Source of the DNA: Promethearchaeota archaeon
Lineage (GTDB): Archaea; Asgardarchaeota; Lokiarchaeia; Helarchaeales; RDOG01
Reading direction: 5' to 3'
Assembly (NCBI GenBank): GCA_011365055.1
Contig: RDOG01000004.1
Location: forward strand, 124,001 to 188,000
DNA: 64,000 nucleotides
The notes under the pieces were generated by a model that saw only the letters and a list, made by a program, of their open reading frames with translations, did no database searches and was not told the origin of the DNA. Shown here piece after piece: positions 29,475-36,767 of this stretch; positions within the stretch are counted from its first letter, which is position 1; each line of letters opens with the position of its first letter. Position numbers and translations under genes: made by a program.

Positions 29475-29571
29475 CGAATATGAAATTTATATTGATGAAA
29501 ATGGAAATATTATTTTCCCTCACCTTAGTAAAGACCTTCTTTCAGTAGCCTTAGAATTAAAATATAAGTGA
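29392..29571 (+). CDS. Small overlapping ORF at the end of the Ycf46 operon
   Basis: A 59-codon frame overlaps the last 83 nt of the DUF2997 gene in another frame and ends just before a T-rich terminator-like tract. Its C-terminus, YEIYIDENGNIIFPHLSKDLLSVALEL, looks protein-like. The start is TTG at 29392 after GGGTGA, with GTG at 29386 as an alternative. An alternative reading is a frameshifted extension of DUF2997 at the A-rich run 29420-29440, but the DUF2997 protein already ends at its usual length. Confidence 0.45.
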   Translation, partial: LLNLVKKLQNIFKKQKTFQLENLELYPSEYEIYIDENGNIIFPHLSKDLLSVALELKYK

Positions 29572-30023
29572 AGTTTTTTTCAGATTTTTTTCTTATTTTT
29601 TTTGTTTTTTTTGATTTATTTATCCTTTTTATCTCATTTTCTTAATTTTTAATTTTAAATAAAGTTTTATTAATTTAAAACGCTCATTTTCATAAAATCT
29701 CTAATTTTTATAAATGTGATAATTTATTAATATTTAAAAAATATCGAAAGTCATTCCTTTTCAACAAACTTAATTTGTCATTTTTGTTATTTTTATTACA
29801 TATCGCTAATTTTTTTAATTTAATGAAAAATTTCAGTAAATTTTTATGTCTTAGGATAAAAAGTAATGATTTTGTGTTCAATATTCATTCTTTTTTAATG
29901 ACTTTTTTCATCCATCATCTAAATAACTCATATAAATTATAAATCCTTAATAAAAACAAATGTTTTTTTGTTAATCATTTACTTATTATAATTTTTTGAT
30001 ATTTTTGATTCATAATATAGGAG
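29572..30023. other. T-rich terminator and promoter region
   Basis: The first 60 nt are runs of T on the plus strand, consistent with an archaeal U-rich terminator for the preceding operon. The right half is A+T-rich; CTCATATAAATTATAAATCC near 29928-29947 resembles a TATA region for the gene at 30024. No frame over 30 codons with a plausible start is seen. Confidence 0.5.
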
Positions 30024-30503
30024 ATGATAAATTTCGCCGTTGATATAAAAAAGCAGATAAATAAAAACATAAATTCGGACAAATTTCCATTAGATTTAAC
30101 ATTGAAGAAAAAGGTTTTAAAAAATCAAGTTATATCTAAATTATCAAAAAAGCGGAATGGTAAAGTAAGCAAAGGATTTTATTATCCACGTCATTGGGAT
30201 TTAGATAGAGCGGTTAAAAAACTAGAATTCAACACTGTTTCCAAATTTATTGATTTCTTAATAGAAGAAACAATAAAGGAATTTAAAATAAAGTTTCAAA
30301 ATCAACCTAAACAAAAACCTAAAGAATATTCATTCACATATGACGAAAAAAAGATGAAAGAATTCCTTTTTTATATAAAATTAGAAGGATACTCATTGAC
30401 TTCTTTCTTTTTGGAAAAATTTAGACTTTTGATAGAAACCGAACAGGAATTATTAGAAAATAAAAATCTAAGCGCGCTTATCAATAATATCAAGGAGGAT
30501 TAA
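30024..30503 (+). CDS. Possible tandem ribbon-helix-helix DNA-binding protein
   Basis: In this 159-aa basic protein, the segment YYPRHWDLDRAVKKLEF followed by NTVSKFIDFLIEETI (about 53-86) has strand-helix-helix spacing like an RHH unit. A second similar segment, YSFTYDEKKMKEFLFY followed by GYSLTSFFLEKFRLLI (about 104-135), repeats it. RHH proteins regulate plasmid copy number or toxin genes. The assignment is by pattern only. It is followed without a gap by the AUU-started small gene at 30506, whose ribosome-binding site lies in its last codons. Confidence 0.5.
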   Translation: MINFAVDIKKQINKNINSDKFPLDLTLKKKVLKNQVISKLSKKRNGKVSKGFYYPRHWDLDRAVKKLEFNTVSKFIDFLIEETIKEFKIKFQNQPKQKPKEYSFTYDEKKMKEFLFYIKLEGYSLTSFFLEKFRLLIETEQELLENKNLSALINNIKED

Positions 30504-30505
30504 AA

Positions 30506-30652
30506 ATTACCGACTCAATCGAATCTTTATTTAATCTCATTTATAATGCTAATTTACTTGAACAGTTTAACGATGACTATTTCACGAATTTATGGAAAAA
30601 AATCTTTATCGATCCTGATAATGAAAACAATTACAATCTATTAAATAATTAG
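30506..30652 (+). CDS. 48-aa protein with an apparent AUU start codon
   Basis: A 49-codon frame (including stop) begins 3 nt after the upstream stop. A strong AAGGAGG sits 9 nt before ATT at 30506, and no ATG/GTG/TTG is available near the ribosome-binding site in this frame. The product is acidic and helical (TDSIESLFNLIYNANLLEQF, then DDYFTNLWKKIFIDPDNE). It ends at a TAG immediately before the AGGTGAG ribosome-binding site of the next gene. Position between two coupled genes makes it a real gene; function unknown. Confidence 0.65.
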   Translation: MTDSIESLFNLIYNANLLEQFNDDYFTNLWKKIFIDPDNENNYNLLNN

Positions 30653-30662
30653 GTGAGAAAAA

Positions 30663-31472
30663 ATGTCAAGTATTTCAATAAATAGAGAAAATCCAGAACC
30701 GAATAATGAAATTGATGAATTTTTAGATCTACCCATAAGAGTAATTGATGATCCATCAAAATTTAATCCGTTCATTACAAATGAAGAATCAATTGAAAAT
30801 TACTTAAAAAAATTAAAAATTGATGATGAAAATAAAATTAAGGGCACTAATTTCATTAAATCTGCAAAATCTAAAGAAAAAAACAAAAATCGAGTTATTA
30901 ATCCAAATAAAATTTCTACTACCATGAGAGGAAAAAACATTCGTTTTAAAGTTAATAATTTTAAAAAAAATATTGAAAAACTGCTTAATAAAAATAGTGA
31001 GAATTCAAAAGAACGAAGCGGAAATGATTCTTTTAAATGGATATCATATATTGAATTTTTAAATTCTTTATTTCAAAAATTAACTAAAATATTAAATTTA
31101 ATAGAAAAGAAAACAGGTATGGCGGATTTAACCATTTTTCAAGTAATGGATCATTTAGAAAATCAAATTTTAGAAGACAAGCAGACGATAACTTCATCTA
31201 AAATTGATGGCTATAAATCAAATCAACAAGTAGAAGATGAGAAATTAAATATCATTATGCAAACTTATACTAAAATCCCATCAAGGGGACCGCCCTCAAA
31301 AATCATTAAAAAAGGTAATGGTTTATCAGTAATTATTAAGACAATACAAATTATTGAAGAAAACAATAAGAAAAATAAAGCATTGCAATATAAAGCAGCT
31401 CAAAAAGAAGTTCAGAGTGAATTAAAAGAAGTTCTAAAGAAAAGAAGACTAGCAATTGAACAACTTGCTTAA
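30663..31472 (+). CDS. LDLPIR/FNPF-motif protein (paralogue of 60174)
   Basis: The 269-aa protein shares an N-terminal block with the protein at 60174: LDLPIR-x-I-x-DP-x-x-FNPFI, then an E, then IE-x-YLKKLK. The rest is Lys/Asn-rich and helical, including a WISYIEFLNSLFQKL segment and a basic C-terminus ending VLKKRRLAIEQLA. No known domain. The shared block suggests a docking or targeting module common to proteins of this element. Ribosome-binding site AGGTGAG precedes the ATG. Confidence 0.65.
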   Translation: MSSISINRENPEPNNEIDEFLDLPIRVIDDPSKFNPFITNEESIENYLKKLKIDDENKIKGTNFIKSAKSKEKNKNRVINPNKISTTMRGKNIRFKVNNFKKNIEKLLNKNSENSKERSGNDSFKWISYIEFLNSLFQKLTKILNLIEKKTGMADLTIFQVMDHLENQILEDKQTITSSKIDGYKSNQQVEDEKLNIIMQTYTKIPSRGPPSKIIKKGNGLSVIIKTIQIIEENNKKNKALQYKAAQKEVQSELKEVLKKRRLAIEQLA

Positions 31473-31591
31473 TTTAATTATTTTTTTCTCTCTTTTTTCT
31501 CTTTTTTTAAAAATAACTAATTTAAATTTATAATCCTTATTGAGATATAATTCAAATTAATTTAAGTCATCAACTGTGAAGAGATGAAAAA

Positions 31592-32209
31592 ATGCTATAT
31601 AATCGAGACAATTCTATAAAACAAAAAAATATCAACGTATTAATTAAAATTATTAGACAAATTGACTATAGAAAAACAATTTTAGGAAATAAAATCTTTA
31701 GATTTGAAGTCAAGGACTTATTAACTAGTACAAAACTAAACTTTTATTTTTGGAAATGGAATAATAAATATAAAACCCCAATGGAAAACGACATATTAAT
31801 ATTAAAGTCTTGTTTCTTCATCCCTGAAGAAGATATGATAGCATTGTTACCCCCTCAATTGAATTCTGAAATAATTTTCCAGGGAACCCCAGCATTTCAA
31901 AAATTTTTCAAACCAATTTCTGAATTACGTGTAACGCATCCATACAATAATAATACTATTTTTAAGATTGATCAGATTGAGACGCCTAAAGAAGTGATTG
32001 TAAAAAAAGATCAGACAATTCATAAAGTTTGTAAATGCACTGTAACAGATGACGAGAGTTTTATTAACCTTAACTTATGGGATACCATTATTAATAAAGT
32101 AAGACAAAATTCTCAGTATATTTTACTCAATGGGAAAATATCAAAATATAATGATAATCTAGAATTAAATCTCGTCAAGACATCTGAATTAATCGAGATT
32201 ATAAATTAG
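31592..32209 (+). CDS. Double OB-fold protein
   Basis: The 205-aa protein has two OB-like domains. Domain 1 (about 8-75) includes FRFEVKDLLTSTKLNFYFWKW. Domain 2 (about 115-200) has VIVKKDQTIHKVCKCTVTDD, then FINLNLWDTIIN, followed by ILLNGKISKYNDNLELNL. Domain 2 carries the KKD-x-x-x-H-x-V ... LWD signature also seen twice in the protein at 1000-1734. Role inferred as ssDNA/RNA binding. It lies 12 nt upstream of the Cas4-like nuclease gene. Confidence 0.7.
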   Translation: MLYNRDNSIKQKNINVLIKIIRQIDYRKTILGNKIFRFEVKDLLTSTKLNFYFWKWNNKYKTPMENDILILKSCFFIPEEDMIALLPPQLNSEIIFQGTPAFQKFFKPISELRVTHPYNNNTIFKIDQIETPKEVIVKKDQTIHKVCKCTVTDDESFINLNLWDTIINKVRQNSQYILLNGKISKYNDNLELNLVKTSELIEIIN

Positions 32210-32221
32210 GAAGTAACTAAA

Positions 32222-33232
32222 ATGAGCATTGCTTTAGATAAAATAATTGTTTCCTCAGTTCCTGAAGAAAAGTTACCTAAGGTACAAATAACTCACGACC
32301 GGATAATAATTAATGACATGAATATTGTGCCAACAGATGAAAAAGAACCGTATCCATACGTGTTTAAAAGAAAAAAAATGCCCAGGGGCTCACAAATCGT
32401 TGGGATAAATAGCTGCCAACTAAGGGCCCATATGAAACAAATTCTACCTTTTCTAAAAATCTTTGAAATCCTTTATTTTATTAAGAAAGGAGCATTCAAA
32501 CGATATTTTCTTCTAAAATATAGACCAAATAAAAAGTGTTTTATTCCAATTCCAGGTTCCATCGTGCATGAAGATATACAAAATGATTTAGAATCAGATC
32601 AAATTGAAGCCCCGATTCGAGTTCCGCCAACTATATTTAGATTAATTAAGAAAGAAATTACAAACCCTAGGAAACCACTTTCATTCCTTAAAAAAATTCA
32701 GAAATGTATTATAAACTATAGAGAATTTAAAAATGATTTTCGCCCAATCCCCATTATAATCGAAAAACCAAGCATTAGTTTCACTATTGAATTTGGAGGA
32801 ACCGTTGATCTACTTTGTTTGATATCATTTTCTCCGGTAATGATTGATAAACTGAAAGAATTCAATAGGTACAATCGATATATTGATTGGACCGATATAA
32901 TTCCTAATAAAAAATATTTAATTCTTTTGGATTGGAAATCTGGATCTCACTTGTTTCCAAATCATAGAGACCAAACCAGCGGGTATAGATTTCATTGGCA
33001 ATATGAAAAAAATATTTTAGATAAAATTAAGACGATTCATGGGAAGGAAATAGAATGGTTTCCATACAATGCTGTTGTATTGTTAGGTGGGGATAATTAT
33101 AACTTTCAATTGACTGAAAATCATATTTCGTACTTTATAAAAGATTATATTAAATATTTATTTTCATCGCCTATCCCAACAGAAAATAGGTCGTGTAATT
33201 TTTGTTTTGTTAATAATTCTTGTTATAAATAA
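32222..33232 (+). CDS. Cas4-like PD-(D/E)XK nuclease with Fe-S cysteines
   Basis: The 336-aa protein has the RecB/Cas4 nuclease motifs in order: His in SIVHEDI (H116), Asp in GGTVDLL (D196), and LLDWKSG (D237, K239). A motif QTSGYRFHWQYE follows near 251-262. One early cysteine (C65 in INSCQLRA) and three late ones (C325, C328, C334) match the four ligands of a 4Fe-4S cluster. Cas4/Dna2/AddB-type nucleases trim DNA ends. No cas1/cas2 or CRISPR array is nearby, so a replication or recombination role on a mobile element is more likely than adaptation. ATG follows the preceding stop by 12 nt. Confidence 0.8.
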   Translation: MSIALDKIIVSSVPEEKLPKVQITHDRIIINDMNIVPTDEKEPYPYVFKRKKMPRGSQIVGINSCQLRAHMKQILPFLKIFEILYFIKKGAFKRYFLLKYRPNKKCFIPIPGSIVHEDIQNDLESDQIEAPIRVPPTIFRLIKKEITNPRKPLSFLKKIQKCIINYREFKNDFRPIPIIIEKPSISFTIEFGGTVDLLCLISFSPVMIDKLKEFNRYNRYIDWTDIIPNKKYLILLDWKSGSHLFPNHRDQTSGYRFHWQYEKNILDKIKTIHGKEIEWFPYNAVVLLGGDNYNFQLTENHISYFIKDYIKYLFSSPIPTENRSCNFCFVNNSCYK

Positions 33233-33353
33233 CCTCCATACATCTCTTTTTTTCTTTTTTTTTCCTGGTCCCAAATAATTACTCGTTAAAAATTTCAAAT
33301 CATATTAATTATGAAATTAAACCCGATTTTATTTTGATCAAAAAGTGATAAAA

Positions 33354-33494
33354 ATGAATGATATGCAATTGTTGATTAATTCAAAACAGGCAATAATTAA
33401 TCAAATTAAGTTATTAAGTGATGAAATAAAAAGATTAGAGTGCGTATTATTGATAACAGAGAATGAAATTGGTAAATTTACAAAAAAAGGATAG
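33354..33494 (+). CDS. Small coiled-coil protein (46 aa)
   Basis: An ATG preceded by AGTGATAAAA opens 46 codons. The peptide has a heptad-like helix (INQIKLLSDEIKRLECVLLI) and a basic end. It resembles small regulatory coiled coils but no family is recognised. It stands apart, 122 nt after the Cas4-like gene. Confidence 0.5.
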   Translation: MNDMQLLINSKQAIINQIKLLSDEIKRLECVLLITENEIGKFTKKG

Positions 33495-33730
33495 ATCAAA
33501 GGAAATTTTCTTGCTCTCAACTAGCTATAACTCAAAATTAAGAACGAATCTTGTTTTAATCATTCATTTTTTATTTTGAAAGAATAAGCTCCCATTAATA
33601 ACATTTAGATTTAAAATTGTATTAACTATAATAAACGTAATTTTTTTTTGAAAATCTATTAATATATTAGATCATTTTACAATATATAAGAAGAAATTGA
33701 AGTGTTAGAAATCAATAGGATACCTCCGAT

Positions 33731-33759
33731 AAATTCAATTTAATTGAATTTATTTTTTT
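33731..33759 (+). terminator. Palindrome followed by a T run
   Basis: AAATTCAAT-TTA-ATTGAATTT is a perfect 9-bp stem with a 3-nt loop at 33731-33751. It runs into an A+T tract with seven Ts. It lies downstream of the plus-strand genes ending near 33494 and may terminate them or be an operator. The 13-mer TTGCCGACCAAGC, part of the GC-rich repeats at 34059 and 35523, begins at 33758. Confidence 0.4.
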
Positions 33760-33916
33760 GCCGACCAAGCAAAATATTGACTAAAAACAAGTCATTTTCT
33801 TCTTTTTGTTTTGATCGGCTAATAATTGTCCTAAATCCTTGGATTTAATATGGATTTACTCCAAAAAATGTGTTTTAATTCTCAACCTAATTTCTGGCAT
33901 AAAAAAAAGGGAAGAA

Positions 33917-34084
33917 TTATTTAGAAAATAGATTATGAAGACCTAAAAGATCAACAACCAGTCGTTCTTTAGGGGGCATATTACTATCTTCTTTTGTTAT
34001 TTTAGGAAGAGATTCCTTAATTTCGTTCAATTTAGAAATCATTTCTTCCATTTCAGAATTGCCGACCAAGCTTTTTTCCTCCAT
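33917..34084 (-). CDS. Small ORF whose start codon lies in the GC-rich repeat
   Basis: The 55-aa frame begins at an ATG inside the palindrome CCTCCATGGAGG and ends NMPPKERLVVDLLGLHNLF. Most of it (33917-34058) is outside the repeat. The frame can be extended upstream through the repeat to 34150, but that part is likely not protein. The tail looks protein-like; whether the repeat insertion created or replaced its start is open. Confidence 0.35.
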   Translation of the reverse strand: MEEKSLVGNSEMEEMISKLNEIKESLPKITKEDSNMPPKERLVVDLLGLHNLFSK

Positions 34085-34167
34085 GGAGGCAAATCGAGGT
34101 CGACTCTTCCCTTTGTCACGGTCACCTAGATCGGTGACTCGGGGAATCACCGACCTGGTGATTTACC
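34059..34167. repeat. GC-rich hairpin repeat, copy 1
   Basis: Its core at 34078-34167 is identical over 90 bp to copy 2 at 35541-35630, and both are preceded by TTGCCGACCAAGC. Internal palindromes are CCTCCATGGAGG, GTCACC-TAGATC-GGTGAC and AATCACC-GACCT-GGTGATT; TCGGTGA/TCACCGA can form an alternative stem. The G+C content is far above the surroundings. It could be a MITE-like insertion, a recombination site or a transcribed structured RNA. Confidence 0.75.
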
Positions 34168-34334
34168 TTGTGCTAAATATAGCAATTATATATTAGTGAA
34201 TACACATATAAGACATTTTTTAAATTGATTATTCTCATAGAGAATAAATTAATTACCGTATTTCTTTTTTTTAACAGAAAAAACAAGATTATTTTAAGAA
34301 ATGATGCATTTAAAAAAAATAAAAAAGGAATATC

Positions 34335-34694
34335 TTAAATTTTGTTGCTATAAACATAATTTTCTAGTTCAATTAAAGCTTTATTTGCACAATATTTGTC
34401 TGGTGTACTATTCCAAAATCCAAAGATTGTATAGTTTATTAGATAATTCAAAGCTAATAATAAGTCCGTCCCTTGATAGCCTCCGGATTTAACGGGAATT
34501 GTATAAGGATTTAATTTATCTCCATTTGACCTAACGATTCCATTTACTTCATCGGTTTTTATATTTAATTTAAGTCCAAGTTGTTTGAACATTTCTTGAC
34601 TGGATTTTTTGGAATATACGATTCTTAGATCTTCTTTTAATTTTTCTATCACGTGTAAAAGTTGTTCTTTATTAATTCTTTTATTCCCAAACAT
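34335..34694 (-). CDS. Hypothetical protein between the GC-rich repeats
   Basis: The 119-aa protein starts at an ATG preceded by GGTGTTTATA. It has an N-terminal Lys-rich helix (KEQLLHVIEKLKEDLRIVY), a glycine turn (VKSGGYQGTDLLLALNYLINYTIFGFW) and two cysteine-free ends apart from one Cys. No family recognised. It lies on the minus strand, like the other two genes in the segment bounded by the two repeats. Confidence 0.55.
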   Translation of the reverse strand: MFGNKRINKEQLLHVIEKLKEDLRIVYSKKSSQEMFKQLGLKLNIKTDEVNGIVRSNGDKLNPYTIPVKSGGYQGTDLLLALNYLINYTIFGFWNSTPDKYCANKALIELENYVYSNKI

Positions 34695-34965
34695 TATAAA
34701 CACCAAATTAAATTTTAAATGATAAAAGTAATGACTTTATTTTTATACTCATTATTAAAATTTCAAACAAAAAATAATGGCGTAGATTAATATTTATGAC
34801 AAAATAAGAATCGATATAAAATAATAATGAAAAATTCCAATGGTTTTCCTTCAAATCAAATTTATTGATATTTCAAAATACTAATAATTCTCCAAATATA
34901 ATATCCTTTTTTGTTATTAAAAGAAAAAAAACGTTTAATTTAAGATTCAAACATTTTCATTTTTA

Positions 34966-35307
34966 TTATAATAAAGTCGACAATAGGATCGGATAGAGAG
35001 AACCAACAAAAGCTAACAGAAGAATTGCGATTGAAATAAAGTCCCAAAAACTTGTGTATTGATAAAGGATCCTATTTTTATGTTCCAGTTTTATTATATT
35101 TTCACTGATAAAAATTGATATAATAGGTGGACCAAATGAACTTATTATAGATAAAGATCTTCCTAATATTGAAGTATTTGGTCTAGTAATAATGGCTATA
35201 AATAATGTTAATGCAGCTAAAATAGAACTTAAAAGGATTAATTTAATAGTATCTTTTTTATAATATTCCCTAATTTTTTGAAGTTGATTTGATTTATGAT
35301 CTTTCAT
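34966..35307 (-). CDS. Small membrane protein, three TM segments
   Basis: The 113-aa protein has a basic start (MKDHKSNQLQKIREYYKKD) and three hydrophobic segments at about 20-42, 48-70 and 88-111. Loops are short and it has no catalytic residues. It lies between the two GC-rich repeats with the gene at 34335, so the pair could be passengers of the same insertion. Function unknown. Confidence 0.6.
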   Translation of the reverse strand: MKDHKSNQLQKIREYYKKDTIKLILLSSILAALTLFIAIITRPNTSILGRSLSIISSFGPPIISIFISENIIKLEHKNRILYQYTSFWDFISIAILLLAFVGSLYPILLSTLL

Positions 35308-35522
35308 AAATAATTAATACCATTTACCAAATAAAAAACGTAAATATGCGGAATGCGCATTTTATAAATAGTAGTGAATTTTTGATGTTGATTAAAAAAA
35401 GGAAAGAAAATGATGAGATAATTTATTTATCTCTATTTTGTAAAGCAACAAGAAGTTTATTACTTGGAAATTTCACTGAAGAGCGAAATCGAATGTAATT
35501 AAATCTTGTGGCTAGTTCATTT

Positions 35523-35630
35523 TTGCCGACCAAGCATATTCCTCCATGGAGGCAAATCGAGGTCGACTCTTCCCTTTGTCACGGTCACCTAGATCGGTGA
35601 CTCGGGGAATCACCGACCTGGTGATTTACC
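35523..35630. repeat. GC-rich hairpin repeat, copy 2
   Basis: This is the second copy of the repeat described at 34059, in the same orientation and about 1.46 kb away. The 90-bp core is identical and the TTGCCGACCAAGC start is conserved; only the 5-6 nt spacer before the palindrome CCTCCATGGAGG differs. Both copies are followed by a small hairpin, here TTGCTA-AAG-TAGCAA. Confidence 0.75.
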
Positions 35631-36098
35631 TATTGCTAAAGTAGCAATAATATATTATAGGCATCAATATTTAAAATTGTTTGAATACTAAAGTAAACAT
35701 CAAAGAAGATAAAGGAAAAAATATATTATAAAAATAAGATTTTGATATTCAATTGAAAATTGAATTATTAAATTTAGAAATAGAGATAAATAAGTTAATG
35801 AAAAGTAAATTACGTGAAAAAACATCACTGTTTCATCTTTTATGAGCCTCTATTCTCACCTTTTTTTAATATAACAGATATAAAATTTCTCTTAAAATAA
35901 TAATTAGAATTTCTTTACTGTAGGTGTTATTTTGTAATTCATTTTACTTAATATTCATTGGCAATGAGACAAGAAAATACGAAATTATAGCAATTTCTAA
36001 AAATTAATGATGAAAGTAAGCATGAACGCGCATAAAAGGGACGCCTTCTAAATTGAAAAAATTAAATTAGAAAATCTCTATGGTTATTACTTTGATTA
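35631..36098. other. Non-coding region after repeat copy 2
   Basis: About 470 bp of A+T-rich sequence. After the hairpin TTGCTA/TAGCAA at about 35633 I see no convincing frame. Promoter-like TTTTTTTAATATAAC near 35867 and the sequence before 36114 may drive the plus-strand genes that follow. Confidence 0.4.
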
Positions 36099-36113
36099 AT
36101 GATCGTGATAAAA

Positions 36114-36347
36114 ATGGATGAAAAATTTTGCTTCATATGTGAGAAAAATATTCAAGTAAATGAAATTTTAGACACTCAAAATATAATAGATAATTATAAT
36201 CTCGAAAAAGACCAATTATTCACAGAATACTATGGCTTAGTTAATTTAAGAATTGATAAAAAATTTCTCTATAATGAAAACTTGGTGTTCTGTAAAAATT
36301 GTGTTGATGAATTTGAAAAATATTATTTGAACTCTGCTAATAAATGA
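36114..36347 (+). CDS. Small four-cysteine (zinc) protein
   Basis: The 77-aa protein has FCFICEK at its start and VFCKNCVDE near its end. These two C-x-x-C knuckles (about 50 residues apart) probably join into one zinc site. The middle is acidic and helical. I start it at the ATG at 36114 after CGTGATAA. It overlaps the next frame by a few nucleotides (TAAATGA), suggesting coupling to the downstream genes leading to the TGT-like enzyme. Confidence 0.6.
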   Translation: MDEKFCFICEKNIQVNEILDTQNIIDNYNLEKDQLFTEYYGLVNLRIDKKFLYNENLVFCKNCVDEFEKYYLNSANK

Positions 36348-36364
36348 ATGAGAGGTATATCTTT

Positions 36365-36733
36365 ATGTTAAAAAATAATGAAAATCAAAAATGTATATCA
36401 AAAAAAATCATTAAATTAGAAAAGAATAAAATCGATGAAATTTTCGAAAATGTTGAAAAAATGGAGACTCCCGAACAATATTATTACTGGCGAGAATTAT
36501 TCATCAGAGCATTCAAAAACTGGGATAAAATCAAAAAGATTTCAGGATTTCCAAAAGTAAATAAAAAGACATGGTTTTATATTTGTAATAAATGTATAGA
36601 ATTTGACAATAAATATCATAAGAATGAAGTTTTAGCGGGAGGATTATGGGTAGATAAAGGATTTTCACAAGATAATACCCTAGAAGACTGGAGTATTGAT
36701 ATTTCCCACGTTGGGATCGAATTAAATGAATGA
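36365..36733 (+). CDS. Hypothetical protein upstream of the TGT-like gene
   Basis: The 122-aa protein has the segment YYYWRELFIRAFKNWDKIKK, and later WFYICNKCIEF (a single C-x-x-C) and LAGGLWVDKGFS. It could bind a metal with a partner. A start at ATG 36365 is supported by GAGAGG 9 nt upstream; ATG 36344 is the alternative. Unknown family, collinear with the TGT-like gene 35 nt downstream. Confidence 0.6.
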   Translation: MLKNNENQKCISKKIIKLEKNKIDEIFENVEKMETPEQYYYWRELFIRAFKNWDKIKKISGFPKVNKKTWFYICNKCIEFDNKYHKNEVLAGGLWVDKGFSQDNTLEDWSIDISHVGIELNE

Positions 36734-36767
36734 TTTAATTTTTAAAATAATAAAACATTCTTGAGAA

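Noticed and set aside
32222..33232. CRISPR-Cas adaptation module (because of the Cas4-like protein)
   Set aside because: No cas1, cas2 or repeat-spacer array is present anywhere in the window.
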